Assembly (NCBI RefSeq): GCF_030851345.1
Contig: NZ_JALPNU010000003.1
Span: 124,001-188,000, forward strand
Source of the DNA: Marinifilum sp. D714
GTDB lineage: Bacteria; Bacteroidota; Bacteroidia; Bacteroidales; Marinifilaceae
Reading direction: 5' to 3'
DNA: 64,000 nucleotides
A model generated the notes under the pieces. That model did not search any database and had not been told where the DNA came from. It saw only the letters and a program-made list of their open reading frames with translations. Each line of letters opens with the position of its first letter. Positions within the stretch are counted from its first letter, which is position 1. Of the stretch, positions 26,683-38,530 are shown one piece after another. Made by a program: the position numbers and the translations under genes.

Positions 26683-26712
26683 AAAAAAAGGCCTTCCGTT
26701 TGGAAGGCCTTT
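26683..26712 (-). terminator. Bidirectional terminator between lysR and isocitrate dehydrogenase
   Basis: The perfect 11-bp stem AAAGGCCTTCC (26687-26697) / GGAAGGCCTTT (26702-26712) has a run of seven T on the minus strand. It serves the convergent genes lysR (plus) and idh (minus). Confidence 0.85.
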
Positions 26713-26733
26713 CATATATATTATCTAATATGA

Positions 26734-28986
<2,253 letters not shown>

Positions 28987-29125
28987 TTAAAAATAGTCTG
29001 TTTAACTCTTTTATGTAAGAATTAAGCACAATTCAAACTTGTGGTAAACATAGATATTTTTTTTAATTCCCAATTTAAAAGAGCTTATTTTTTAACGATT
29101 TATTTCTTTAATTATAAATAGCTAT

Positions 29126-29161
29126 AAATAAGGCCCATGAATGAATTCATGAGCCTTATTT
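29126..29161 (-). terminator. Terminator-like hairpin downstream of dnaX
   Basis: A long stem, AAATAAGGC with GCCTTATTT, extends through CATGAAT/ATTCATG. It lies 40 bp past the dnaX stop. The T-run after the stem is weak, so termination is inferred. Confidence 0.55.
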
Positions 29162-29201
29162 AGTCTAAATGTCATATGCTTTATAACCTATTTATGCTTT
29201 T

Positions 29202-30965
29202 CTATTCAAAATCGAGGGAGAATTTTTGTTTTAACACTGCCAAAGCGGGATTTTTCTTGCACAAATAATCATATCTGTCGGTATCTGTAAACACCCTTTT
29301 GGTTTTTGTGGTTGCTGACTTTACTGTCTCCACCGATATAGAATTGTTGTTATATATTCGCCTGAAATAATTTTGTAATTCTAACAATACACTATTGATA
29401 TCGTCTTCCTGAAGTGGATTGCTCACCTTTAAAACAATCTTATTATCGGTAAGCTCAGGCTGGTTTACTGTTAATGCCAACCTAACACGTTCACTCTTGT
29501 TCTTGATACGGGCAAACTCCTTTAGTTGCGTGAAAACTCCTGCTTTGCTATACTCAGTGTTCGCATGAGTTCCTGTCGTATCATAAATCTCGGTTTTATT
29601 TTCGTTGGTTTTGCTAACGATTTGTGGTTTTTGAATACCCGATTTCAGTGCTTGCTTAATCGATACCGTAGAAGTATAGGTATTTCTAGGTACACCGGTA
29701 TCAATACTTGTCTTATATTCGGCTTTTGCAGGATTGCCATTGTTCTGTACAGTGGTTGATACCTTGCCCACACTTTTCTGTACATTTTGAGTAGGAGAAA
29801 GAGTTCTCCCATCAATAGCAATCCTCAATAATTTCTTGGAATTCTTTTTTAAACTAGCTCCTTTTTTTTTTGATTCAATTATCTGGGACAATTGAATTAA
29901 ACTTAGCTCGATTAATAAACGTGGATTCTGACTGGATTTGTATCCGACATCACATTGGTTAAGTATCGTGAGCGCCTCATACAAGAAATCCACCGGGCAT
30001 TTCTTTGACTGATCGACATACTTCTGTTTCACACTCTCACTCACTTCCAATAATTGTATGGTTGCTACATCTTTTCCAACCAACACATCGCGAATGTGAG
30101 CACTTAAGCCTCCAATAAAATGATGTCCATCGAAACCTTTCTCAAAAATCTCATTAAGCATTACCAATACATCAGTAACCTTTCCTTCCAATGCAGCATC
30201 AACAATACGGAAGTAATAATCGTAATCCAGTACATTTAAATTCTGAATTACATTTTCGAAAGTGATTTCTTTTCCGGAAAAACTTACAATCTGATCAAAA
30301 ATAGAAAGCGCGTCACGCATTGCTCCATCGGCTTTCTGACCAATTACATTTAAAGCTTCTTCGTCAATACTAACAGATTCTTTCTCGGCAATATTCTTAA
30401 GATGCTTCACCGCATCTTCCACTTTAATGCGATTAAAATCGAAAATCTGACAACGCGATAAAATTGTTGGTAAGATCTTATGCTTTTCGGTTGTTGCCAA
30501 TACAAAGATTGCATGAGCAGGTGGCTCTTCCAATGTTTTCAAGAAAGCATTAAATGCCGATGCCGATAACATGTGAACCTCATCAATAATATATATGCTA
30601 TAACTTCCGATTTGAGGTGGTATTCTTACCTGGTCAATTAAGGTACGAATATCATCAACTGAGTTATTCGAAGCAGCATCCAATTCATGAATATTGTATG
30701 AACGGTTCTCATTAAAAGCCTTACAAGATTCACACTCGTTACATGCTTCAAAATCGGAAGAGATATTTGAACAATTTATGGTTTTGGCAAAAATACGTGC
30801 ACAAGAGGTTTTACCTACACCTCTAGGACCGCAAAACAGGTAGGCATGTGCCAAATGATTGTTCTTGATCGCATTTTTTAAGGTAAGGGTAATAGACTCC
30901 TGACCTACAACAGTTGAGAACGTTGAAGGACGATATTTTCTAGCTGAAACGATAAAATTTTCCAT
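29202..30965 (-). CDS. dnaX: DNA polymerase III subunit gamma/tau
   Basis: This is the clamp-loader ATPase of the replicative polymerase. The ATG at 30965 (MENFIVSARKYRPSTF) is chosen over an in-frame TTG at 31016, because family proteins start at this point. Visible parts are Walker A in CGPRGVGKTSCARIF, a four-Cys zinc module (CSNISSDFEACNECESC), Walker B/DExx in IIDEVHMLSASAF and sensor 1 LATTEKHKILPTILSRC. Domain III follows, then a less conserved tau-like tail to 587 residues. No obvious frameshift slippery run was seen, so a separate gamma product is not predicted. Confidence 0.95.
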   Translation of the reverse strand: MENFIVSARKYRPSTFSTVVGQESITLTLKNAIKNNHLAHAYLFCGPRGVGKTSCARIFAKTINCSNISSDFEACNECESCKAFNENRSYNIHELDAASNNSVDDIRTLIDQVRIPPQIGSYSIYIIDEVHMLSASAFNAFLKTLEEPPAHAIFVLATTEKHKILPTILSRCQIFDFNRIKVEDAVKHLKNIAEKESVSIDEEALNVIGQKADGAMRDALSIFDQIVSFSGKEITFENVIQNLNVLDYDYYFRIVDAALEGKVTDVLVMLNEIFEKGFDGHHFIGGLSAHIRDVLVGKDVATIQLLEVSESVKQKYVDQSKKCPVDFLYEALTILNQCDVGYKSSQNPRLLIELSLIQLSQIIESKKKGASLKKNSKKLLRIAIDGRTLSPTQNVQKSVGKVSTTVQNNGNPAKAEYKTSIDTGVPRNTYTSTVSIKQALKSGIQKPQIVSKTNENKTEIYDTTGTHANTEYSKAGVFTQLKEFARIKNKSERVRLALTVNQPELTDNKIVLKVSNPLQEDDINSVLLELQNYFRRIYNNNSISVETVKSATTKTKRVFTDTDRYDYLCKKNPALAVLKQKFSLDFE

Positions 30966-31130
30966 ATATATAATTGAACCAAAAAGAGGTCGATTTTTCT
31001 TTTTTTCGAAATTCAAATATACAGAATCAATGCAAATAAAACATCATGAAAGTGGGAAGAATTTGCAAACGATTTTCATGCATTTTCTTATTTCCAATAA
31101 GCCAATAAATTAGTCACTATATCCAATAAC

Positions 31131-31157
31131 AAAGACTCCTAATAATTAGAAGTCTTT
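31131..31157 (-). terminator. Terminator-like hairpin downstream of relA
   Basis: AAAGACT (31131-31137) pairs with AGTCTTT (31151-31157), and CTAA/TTAG extends the stem after one mismatch. It is located 62 bp past the relA stop and before dnaX. The T-run is short. Confidence 0.5.
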
Positions 31158-31218
31158 ATAAATATTTTAAACAATTTTGAATCCAAACTCAAGTCGGAAT
31201 CTAAACTGATAACTGAAT

Positions 31219-33414
31219 CTAAGCCACCGTATCGTAACGCGAAACTCTATGTACACCTTTAATTCTACGAAGTTTTACCATTAGTGTATTCAAATGCTCA
31301 ATATTCGATACAACAACCGTAAGGTTTCCTTCGAAGCTTCCTGCATTGGTTTCAACCGAAATGGATCGCATCTGAACCCGCAAATCTTTCGTAATTACCT
31401 CAGAAATATTGGTAACCATTCCCAATTCATCATCACCAGTAATATGAAGAACAGCCTGATATGAAGCCGCACCTTTCTCTGTCCAATTGGCCTTAACCAC
31501 ACGATAAGGATACCTGCTCATCATTTCTTTGGCATTAGAACACCCAACCCTATGAATACGAATGCCTTTGCCAATGGTAATAAAGCCGAAAATATCATCT
31601 CCAAAAATTGGATTACAACATTTTGAAAGCGTATAATCCACATTGGCAATGTTCTGATCTACGATTAATACATCTTCACCAGCTGTTTGGGTAGTTCTTG
31701 CTTTGTAGTCAGGCATCTCTTCAGGTGTCTTTTCCACCACAACTTCCTCTCTGGTTAGAATATCTTTGATTTCTGACAAATCATGAAGCTCGGTAGCAAT
31801 GCCATAATACAAATCTACTGCTAGCTTGTATTTGTATTCATTCATTAACTTACGGATATTCTCATCACAGAACTCTATCTTCCAATTCTTCATCCTACGC
31901 TTCAAGGTTTCCTTGCCCATATCAGCCTCCTTGAGCATTTCCTCTTTCATCGACTGGCGAATTTTGTTCTTTGCTTTAGTGGTAACAACAAAATTTAACC
32001 AATCAGACTTTGGTTTCTGTGTATTGGAAGTCGTAATGGCAACCTGATCTCCATTTTTCAACTCATGACGAATGGAAACATTTTTTTGGTTTACAGTTCC
32101 GCCAATACATTTCCCACCTAAATCAGAGTGAATGGAATAAGCAAAATCTAATAATGTAGCTCCTACCGGCAATTGTTTCAAATCCCCCTTGGGAGTAAAT
32201 ACATATATCTCCTTGTTATATAAATCGGCTTTAAATTTATCAATCAAGTCAATTGAATCACTCTCCTGGCTCTCCAAAACTTCACGAATATCCTGCAACC
32301 AATTGTCCAATCCTCCATCGCCTTTATCTCCTTTATATTTCCAGTGAGCTGCAAAGCCCTGCTCAGCAATTTTATTCATGCGTTTGCTTCGAATCTGGAC
32401 TTCAACCCAACGTTTATCAGGACCTAATACAGTTGTATGTAATGATTCATAACCATTCGATTTTGGAATCGTAATCCAATCGCGCAAACGCTCTGGATTT
32501 GGTCTGTACAAATCACTTACCGCAGAGTATACTTTCCAACATTCCGATTTTTCTTTCTTAGGAGAAGCTTTTAGAATAATACGAATGGCAAAAATATCAT
32601 ATACTTCTTCGAACTCCACTTGCTTCTTTTTCATCTTATGCAGAATGGAAGCAATGGTCTTGGTTCTGGCCTTTACCTTATATTTTACACCTAACTGGTC
32701 TAGTTCCTTTTTTATCGGATCTACAAAATCGTTAATAAACTTTTCTCGCTCCTCTTCCGAATCCTTTAGTTTCTGAACAATTTCGAAATAAATATCAGGC
32801 TGAAGGTAACGCAAAGCCAAATCTTCCATATCCGACTTCACATTGTACATACCCAAACGGTGTGCCAATGGAATGTATAAGAATTCTATTTCTTTTGCCA
32901 AAGAAATTTGTTCTTCCTTTGATTTGTGTTCCATATTTCGCAAATGGAACAAACGATCCGCTAAAATGATTAGAACCACACGAACATCATCAGCGAAGCT
33001 AAGCAAAAGTTTTCTGAAATTCTCGGTATGTTGAGTCAGGTTTTGATTGTAGATGTTTGTCACCTTAACCAGTCCGGTGATAATATGAGCTACCTTATCT
33101 CCAAATAAACCCTTTATTTCATCGATATTAACTTGTTCTTTTTGAACAAGATCATAAAGCAATGCACAGATAACCGAAGTACGTCCGAGTCCAAGTTCTT
33201 CAACTACAATTTGCGCCACCGACAATGACCTGTAGATGGCAGGATCGCCATTACTTCTTCTCTCACCTTCGTGATCTTGTAAACTTAAATCGAATGCTTT
33301 TCTTACCAGCTTGATATCTGCCCTGGTAACGATGTTTTTACAGGTCTTAAGTAAGCGTTTGTATCTTAATAATATTTGCTTTCTTTCTTCTTCTTCCCTA
33401 TTTAATTCTGTCAT
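31219..33414 (-). CDS. relA: RelA/SpoT-family (p)ppGpp synthetase with degenerate hydrolase domain
   Basis: The 731-residue stringent-response protein has, in order, an HD hydrolase-like domain (about 30-190), a synthetase domain (about 240-390, with FAIRIIL, IPKSNGYESLHTTVLG and EVQIRSKRMNKIAEQGFAAHWKYKG), TGS (about 405-465), a helical part, a Cys zinc-finger-like part (CCNPIFGDD) and a C-terminal ACT domain. The hydrolase site is damaged. The first His is replaced (R62 in AIYRSLSVA), the HD pair is Tyr87-Asp88 (LLYDLV) and the following E-D pair is Q91-K92; only D153 in LADRLFHLR remains. It is therefore expected to make but not degrade (p)ppGpp, like E. coli RelA. Confidence 0.93.
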   Translation of the reverse strand: MTELNREEEERKQILLRYKRLLKTCKNIVTRADIKLVRKAFDLSLQDHEGERRSNGDPAIYRSLSVAQIVVEELGLGRTSVICALLYDLVQKEQVNIDEIKGLFGDKVAHIITGLVKVTNIYNQNLTQHTENFRKLLLSFADDVRVVLIILADRLFHLRNMEHKSKEEQISLAKEIEFLYIPLAHRLGMYNVKSDMEDLALRYLQPDIYFEIVQKLKDSEEEREKFINDFVDPIKKELDQLGVKYKVKARTKTIASILHKMKKKQVEFEEVYDIFAIRIILKASPKKEKSECWKVYSAVSDLYRPNPERLRDWITIPKSNGYESLHTTVLGPDKRWVEVQIRSKRMNKIAEQGFAAHWKYKGDKGDGGLDNWLQDIREVLESQESDSIDLIDKFKADLYNKEIYVFTPKGDLKQLPVGATLLDFAYSIHSDLGGKCIGGTVNQKNVSIRHELKNGDQVAITTSNTQKPKSDWLNFVVTTKAKNKIRQSMKEEMLKEADMGKETLKRRMKNWKIEFCDENIRKLMNEYKYKLAVDLYYGIATELHDLSEIKDILTREEVVVEKTPEEMPDYKARTTQTAGEDVLIVDQNIANVDYTLSKCCNPIFGDDIFGFITIGKGIRIHRVGCSNAKEMMSRYPYRVVKANWTEKGAASYQAVLHITGDDELGMVTNISEVITKDLRVQMRSISVETNAGSFEGNLTVVVSNIEHLNTLMVKLRRIKGVHRVSRYDTVA

Positions 33415-33694
33415 AATTGTCTCACTTAATCAAGAGATTTAATCATATCGGCAAGTAACGAAAAATGTTTTTAAGTCCTGCTTCTATATTTTATGAAATA
33501 TTTATTTCCATTGCTTTTTTAAAGCTCAATAAAAGTATAAAAGCTATTAAAAACAGACAAGAAGATTAATACTTTTTAACGTATTTAAATGCTCAAAGAA
33601 TTTACGAAAAAATAATGATATGGCAGGTCTCAACTCATTATCAATTCATTGTTAATTTCTTGCCAATTAAGTATAAAAAACTGCTCGGATTTCT
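33415..33694. other. Divergent intergenic region, no gene
   Basis: This AT-rich gap lies between relA (minus) and hemD (plus). An in-frame TTG-initiated extension of hemD to 33649 falls partly here but is judged untranslated because the -7 box at 33695 follows it. No relA promoter box was recognised. Confidence 0.5.
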
Positions 33695-33702
33695 TAAATT
33701 TG
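33695..33702 (+). promoter_or_regulatory. Putative -7 box of hemD-hemL
   Basis: TAAATTTG matches TAnnTTTG and puts the transcription start near 33708. This excludes upstream translation starts and leaves the ATG at 33730 (or, less likely, 33715) as the hemD start. Confidence 0.55.
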
Positions 33703-33729
33703 TTAGCTCAGTATATGAATAAACAGCTA

Positions 33730-34437
33730 ATGGACAAAGGCAAATCAAAGCACATACTCTTTACCCGAAAACTTACCGATAATCATTATGAGTTCGGAAA
33801 AAAAATGGGATTATCATTAGAAGATTATCCTTTCATTGACATTGAGTTAAGCAATTTACCTAATGAAACAATCGAAAACCTAAAAACAAACGAGAATGCA
33901 TCCTGGATATTTACCAGCAAGAATTCCGTTAAGAGTTTGCTAAAATCATTTCCTGATATTTCGAACTATTCATATCGAAAATGTTTTGCGGTTGGTGAAA
34001 AAACTGCCGATGAACTCCGAAAGCAGAATTTTGAGGTAATCGTTCCCGAAAATCACAATGCGCTTTCTTTGGTTGACAGACTGGAGCAAGAACCTTCGGG
34101 AATTCCGTACTTCTATTTCTCTGGAAACATGCGCAGGAAAACAATTGCCAACTTTTTTAATGAAAATGAAATCAAGTATCAGGAAATTGAATGCTATATT
34201 ACCCATTTAATTCAGCCAGACTTGAAAATCGATCAGTTTGATGCCATTTGTTTCTGTAGCCCAAGTGCAGTAGTTAGCTTCTTCTCAAAATATCAACTAA
34301 GAGAGGACATTCCATGTATTGCCATTGGAAATACCACTGCAGTTAAACTGTTAGATTACACCGAAAACGTGGCCATGTCGGAAAGGACAAACATTTATTC
34401 CATGCTAGAAATTTGTAATGAATATTTAAATTCTTAA
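33730..34437 (+). CDS. hemD: Uroporphyrinogen-III synthase
   Basis: The enzyme closes hydroxymethylbilane to uroporphyrinogen III with inversion of ring D, in the cytoplasm. The 235-residue protein starts [15 protein letters not shown], the usual N-terminal strand of HemD. It has the family landmarks [12 protein letters not shown] (about residues 59-70) and [14 protein letters not shown] (about 180-193), and AIGNTTA. HemD proteins diverge strongly, and this has normal length. The start at 33730 follows from the -7 box at 33695. It is followed after 11 bp by hemL. Confidence 0.88.
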   Translation: MDKGKSKHILFTRKLTDNHYEFGKKMGLSLEDYPFIDIELSNLPNETIENLKTNENASWIFTSKNSVKSLLKSFPDISNYSYRKCFAVGEKTADELRKQNFEVIVPENHNALSLVDRLEQEPSGIPYFYFSGNMRRKTIANFFNENEIKYQEIECYITHLIQPDLKIDQFDAICFCSPSAVVSFFSKYQLREDIPCIAIGNTTAVKLLDYTENVAMSERTNIYSMLEICNEYLNS

Positions 34438-34448
34438 AACCATACACT

Positions 34449-35741
34449 ATGTATCAATACAAAAGAAGTTCCGAACTATTCGATGAAGCGAACAAATACA
34501 TTCCAGGTGGTGTTAACTCACCAGTTAGAGCTTTTAAATCGGTTGGAGGAACTCCTGTTTTTATCGAAAAAGCAAAAGGTAGCATTTTAACAGATGCTGA
34601 CGGAAACGAGTATATCGATTATATCTCATCATGGGGACCAATGATCTTGGGTCATGCTTACCCAAAGGTGATTGAGGCAATTAAAGCTAAAGTTGAAGAT
34701 TCAACATCATTTGGTGCTCCAACTGAATTGGAAATTGATATCGCCAAACTGATTGTGGAAATGGTTCCGAACATCGATAAAGTAAGAATGGTAAACTCGG
34801 GAACTGAGGCATGTATGAGTGCCATTCGTGTTGCCAGAGGTTATACGGGTCGTAACAAATTCATCAAGTTCGAAGGATGTTATCACGGTCATGCCGATTC
34901 TTTCCTAATTAAAGCAGGTAGTGGTGCCAGTACATTTGGTGTACCAAACTCTCCTGGTGTAACACCGGGAACTGCTAACGATACGCTGACTGCAAAGTAC
35001 AACGATATCGAAAATGTAAGACAGTTGGTTGCTGAAAATAAAGATGAAATTGCGGCAATTATTATAGAGCCAATTGCGGGTAACATGGGATGTGTTCTTC
35101 CTAAGAAAGGATTTTTGGAAGATTTGCGTGAGCTATGCGATAAGGAAGGAATTCTGTTGATCTTCGATGAGGTAATGAATGGTTTCCGTTTGGCAAAAGG
35201 TGGTGCCCAAGAATATCTAGGTATCAAGGCCGACTTGGTTACTTTCGGTAAAGTAATTGGTGGTGGTATGCCCGTTGGTGCTTATGCTGGCCCTGATGAA
35301 ATCATGAAGGTTGTTTCTCCTCTTGGACCTGTATACCAAGCAGGAACCCTATCAGGTAATCCAATTGCCATGATTGCTGGCTACACTCTTCTTAAAGAAT
35401 TGAACGAGAATCCTCGATACTTTACTGAACTGGAAGAAAAAACTGAATACCTGCACAAAGGCTTGGATAAAGTATTTGCAGAATCAGGATTCGATTACAA
35501 GATTAACCGTTGCGGATCGATGATTAGCGTATTCTTTACCGATGTTGAGGTAGTTGATTTCGATACGGCAGCAACAGCTAACAATGAGAAATTCCCTCAG
35601 TTCTTCCACGAAATGTTGAAAAGAGGCATTTACCTTCCGCCTTCATCATTCGAGAGTTATTTCTTATCAAACTCTCTTACATACGAAATGTTAGACAAAA
35701 CAATTCAGGCAGCTAAAGAATCTTTAGAGGCTATGAAATAA
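34449..35741 (+). CDS. hemL: Glutamate-1-semialdehyde 2,1-aminomutase
   Basis: This PLP enzyme moves the amino group of glutamate-1-semialdehyde to give 5-aminolevulinate. It acts after HemA, which is encoded 8 kb away on the other strand. The 430 residues are of standard length. The PLP lysine is K268 in [14 protein letters not shown]. Other family segments are [34 protein letters not shown] and FDEVMNGFR. It is probably co-transcribed with hemD (11-bp gap). Confidence 0.96.
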   Translation: MYQYKRSSELFDEANKYIPGGVNSPVRAFKSVGGTPVFIEKAKGSILTDADGNEYIDYISSWGPMILGHAYPKVIEAIKAKVEDSTSFGAPTELEIDIAKLIVEMVPNIDKVRMVNSGTEACMSAIRVARGYTGRNKFIKFEGCYHGHADSFLIKAGSGASTFGVPNSPGVTPGTANDTLTAKYNDIENVRQLVAENKDEIAAIIIEPIAGNMGCVLPKKGFLEDLRELCDKEGILLIFDEVMNGFRLAKGGAQEYLGIKADLVTFGKVIGGGMPVGAYAGPDEIMKVVSPLGPVYQAGTLSGNPIAMIAGYTLLKELNENPRYFTELEEKTEYLHKGLDKVFAESGFDYKINRCGSMISVFFTDVEVVDFDTAATANNEKFPQFFHEMLKRGIYLPPSSFESYFLSNSLTYEMLDKTIQAAKESLEAMK

Positions 35742-35756
35742 TAACCTTTGAGGGTC

Positions 35757-36030
35757 TTAAAAGAAACTTATATTAAAATGAGCAATAATTAATTTTAAAG
35801 ATTCTCCCCTTTTAGGGGAGATGGCGACAGCCAGAAGGGTGTATTGAATTGTATTTTTCTTCGTTCACCCTTTTCCCTGTCGGGATTTTGTTCACATTAA
35901 ACTCAATTTTCAATTGTGTTCACGAGCTTCGCTCCGCTACGGTTCCCTAAAGAGGGGAAAATTCAACTTGAAAATGCTATTTTAAGATTCATCTAAATCT
36001 AATTGATTTCATATTTTCATTAAATCTCAC
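35757..36030 (-). mobile_element. MITE-like non-autonomous element, copy C (reverse orientation)
   Basis: The reverse complement matches copies A and B: TATGAAATCAATTAGAT near one end, the GGGAACCGTAGCG core, then GTGAACA repeated twice, GACAGGGAAAAGGGTGA, and the TCTCCCC-TTTTA-GGGGAGA palindrome (35803-35821). The core 35790-36028 is clear, but the outer ends are uncertain and no target duplication was found. It fills most of the 384-bp gap between hemL and the dehydratase gene. A GTG-started frame at 36036 lies just outside it. Confidence 0.65.
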
Positions 36031-36125
36031 TTCAAGTGAGGTTCACAATTAATTCTACTCTTTATTTGGTACATCTGATTAAACTCGGAACCCGAAAAAG
36101 AATCTTAACCAAATACCCCGGCAAA

Positions 36126-37067
36126 ATGATTATATCCAAACAGAACCTCCTCAACACCCACCAGAGAATAAAAGATTACATCCACCGGACCCCTATCCTA
36201 AGCTCACAACTAATAAACGAAATAGTAGGAGCTGAACTGTTCTTTAAGTGTGAAAACTTTCAGAAAATGGGAGCATTTAAAATGCGTGGTGCCAGCAATG
36301 CCATTCTCCAACTATCGAAAACCGAGAAAGAGTTTGGTGTAGCAACTCACTCATCGGGAAATTTCGCACAAGCTTTGGCACTTGCCGCAAAGTTGCAAGG
36401 CATTAAAGCCTATGTTGTAATGCCATCAAGCGCACCGGAAATTAAAAAAGCAGCTGTAAAAGGTTATGGTGGTGAAGTTATTGAATGTGAGCCAAACCTA
36501 GAGGCTCGAGAAAGCACACTAAACGAGGTGGTGAACAAAACCGGAGCTGTATTTCTTCATCCATATAACGATTACAACGTAATTCAAGGACAAGGAACTG
36601 CAGCCATGGAGTTAATTGAAGAGCATGCCGATTTGGATTGTATTTTTGCACCTGTTGGCGGTGGTGGTTTATTGGCAGGAACTGCTTTGGCAGCTCATCA
36701 TTTTTCGCCAAGTACAAAAGTAATTGCTGGTGAGCCTATGGGTGCCGATGATGCCTGGCAATCATATCAAAAAGGGGAAATTGTTCCTCAAACCAATCCC
36801 AATACCATTGCCGATGGTTTGTTGACATCACTTGGCGACAAAACTTTTCCTATCATCAAGGAGCATGTTGAAGATATTGTAAGAGTGGAAGAAGAGGAAA
36901 TTGTTTCAGCCATGCGATTGATTTGGGAGCGAATGAAGATTGTTGTGGAACCATCAAGTGCCGTCGCTCTTGCTGCGTTCGTCAAAGAGAAAGAAAAGTA
37001 CCAAAATCAGAAGATCGGTATCATCATTTCGGGCGGAAATGTTCAGCTCGATAAATTGCCATTTTAA
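36126..37067 (+). CDS. PLP-dependent serine/threonine dehydratase or serine racemase-like protein
   Basis: The fold-type II PLP enzyme has its Schiff-base lysine at K52 (GAFKMRGASNA), a phosphate-binding PVGGGGLLAG loop and a SSGNFAQALA segment that binds the substrate carboxylate. At 313 residues with no ACT domain, it corresponds to catabolic threonine ammonia-lyase or serine racemase, not biosynthetic IlvA. The two cannot be told apart here. The ATG at 36126 (MIISKQNLLN) is preferred over an in-frame GTG at 36036, because the extra 30 residues are not family-like and sit against the MITE end. The next gene follows after 12 bp. Confidence 0.9.
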   Translation: MIISKQNLLNTHQRIKDYIHRTPILSSQLINEIVGAELFFKCENFQKMGAFKMRGASNAILQLSKTEKEFGVATHSSGNFAQALALAAKLQGIKAYVVMPSSAPEIKKAAVKGYGGEVIECEPNLEARESTLNEVVNKTGAVFLHPYNDYNVIQGQGTAAMELIEEHADLDCIFAPVGGGGLLAGTALAAHHFSPSTKVIAGEPMGADDAWQSYQKGEIVPQTNPNTIADGLLTSLGDKTFPIIKEHVEDIVRVEEEEIVSAMRLIWERMKIVVEPSSAVALAAFVKEKEKYQNQKIGIIISGGNVQLDKLPF

Positions 37068-37079
37068 GAATCATCATTC

Positions 37080-37586
37080 ATGGACCTAAAAAAATTACTT
37101 GATCCTTTTCCTATAAAAAAGGAGGCTGAGTTGGTGGCACAAAGCATTGCTGAGGATCCAAAACATGTTCAGCAACTGTGGGAATGGTGCATCAGCAATG
37201 AAAAACATTCCTGGCGTGCCAGCTGGCTGATGGATAAGATTTATGATATTGATCCGGATTTGGTTCGTCCCTATATTCCAAAAATGATTGCTTTGATACC
37301 AACACTTGAAAATGAAAGCAAGCAGAGACAATATCTAAAATTAATTAGTTGCGAACCACTTCCTAAGGATATCTCAGGTGAATTTATCAACCGTTGTTTC
37401 GATCTACTAATCACGGCCACGACCCCTGTTGCCGTTAAGGTTCATGCCATGCAAATACTTTACAACTTCTCTAGCAGAGAACCTGATATTAAAAACGAAC
37501 TTGCCCTTATTTTGGAAGAACAAATGGAACATGGAACAGCTGGATTTTGCTCAAGAGCCAGAAAATTATTAAAGACATTAAGATAA
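37080..37586 (+). CDS. Conserved hypothetical helical protein (HEAT-like)
   Basis: The 168-residue protein has no signal peptide or membrane segment and is almost entirely helical, with short helix pairs (for example HSWRASWLMDKIYDIDPDLVRPYIPKM, then a second and third pair), like HEAT/ARM repeats. No catalytic motif is visible. Its 12-bp distance from the dehydratase gene suggests co-transcription but gives no clear function. Confidence 0.75.
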   Translation: MDLKKLLDPFPIKKEAELVAQSIAEDPKHVQQLWEWCISNEKHSWRASWLMDKIYDIDPDLVRPYIPKMIALIPTLENESKQRQYLKLISCEPLPKDISGEFINRCFDLLITATTPVAVKVHAMQILYNFSSREPDIKNELALILEEQMEHGTAGFCSRARKLLKTLR

Positions 37587-37705
37587 GGACTAGTTTATTT
37601 TGTCAGTTGTACAAGATTAACTTAAAAAACATCTCCTATATTTCGTCTATCAATAAAAACATTTAACTTGCAATTCTATCTTTACAACCAATACGCTATA
37701 AAAAA

Positions 37706-38371
37706 ATGAAGTTAAGCAACAATGATTTCATTACAGAAGAAGAAAAGGAAACCCTCAGGAAAGATGCAATAGATAAAGAGTTTACAAGATTAACAAAACA
37801 TCTTAAAGTTAAGAGTAGAATTATTAACTTTTATCGAATTGCTCTTGCTACCGGACTTATTGGCTTTTCAATATTTTACTACAATATTCGATTTCAGGAT
37901 GAAGAACAGAAACAGTTTTCGCTGAATAAACAGCAAACTGTTCAGGCTGCTACAAAAATCACAGTAAAAAAGAAGGAGCCAAAAGTAGCAACATCAAGTC
38001 TATATTTCACAGTGTTTTTTCTAAACGAAAACAATCATCCCTTGGCACAATTTAAATCAAAGAAAAAAGCTTTGAAGTTTTGTGAAATAATAGGCAAAAT
38101 GGACTTGCCTACTACCACAATTGTTCGCGAAACAACTAAAAGAACAAAAAACAAACTTCAATCTCAAATCTACCCTTACAAATACACCGTTCAGTTAGGA
38201 GCCTACAATCAAGATTTTCTGCAGGATTTTAAAGATCATTTTATATGGATGAGCTATCAGCATCAGGATGAATATCACAAATTCAGAATAGGTCCTTTCT
38301 ATGGATATTCAAAGGGTAAACAGTTTCTGGGAGCAATCAATTTACAAGACAATTACATACTAGCCTATTAA
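37706..38371 (+). CDS. Single-pass membrane protein with SPOR-like C-terminal region
   Basis: The 221-residue protein has a basic, charged N-terminus and one membrane helix (about residues 46-62, ALATGLIGFSIFYY). The extracytoplasmic part has a repeated alpha/beta pattern: LYFTVFFLNENNHPLAQFKSKKKA and later YKYTVQLGAYNQDF..DEYHKFRIGPFYGY. The second unit resembles SPOR domains, which bind denuded peptidoglycan glycans. This is a structural resemblance judged by eye, and the function is unknown. Confidence 0.7.
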   Translation: MKLSNNDFITEEEKETLRKDAIDKEFTRLTKHLKVKSRIINFYRIALATGLIGFSIFYYNIRFQDEEQKQFSLNKQQTVQAATKITVKKKEPKVATSSLYFTVFFLNENNHPLAQFKSKKKALKFCEIIGKMDLPTTTIVRETTKRTKNKLQSQIYPYKYTVQLGAYNQDFLQDFKDHFIWMSYQHQDEYHKFRIGPFYGYSKGKQFLGAINLQDNYILAY

Positions 38372-38530
38372 TCTGATTTCAATGATTAAGAAGCCATACC
38401 ATATAGGTTATCAAAGTCAATGCGAATTAATCTATTTCTATCTAAGTTACTAACTCCTAAAACTTGATACTCGTGATTATTGACAGCTAGTGTCAAATGC
38501 TATACCTTTAGAATAGCAAAGCAACAAATC

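Noticed and set aside
30966-31016. TTG-initiated N-terminal extension of dnaX
   Set aside because: The family start matches the ATG at 30965, and the extra 17 residues are not conserved-looking.
33649-33729. TTG-initiated N-terminal extension of hemD
   Set aside because: The -7 box lies inside it, so it would not be transcribed. HemD homology starts at about 33730.
36036-36125. GTG-initiated extension of the serine/threonine dehydratase
   Set aside because: It starts at the edge of MITE copy C and adds residues atypical of the family. The ATG at 36126 gives the normal length.
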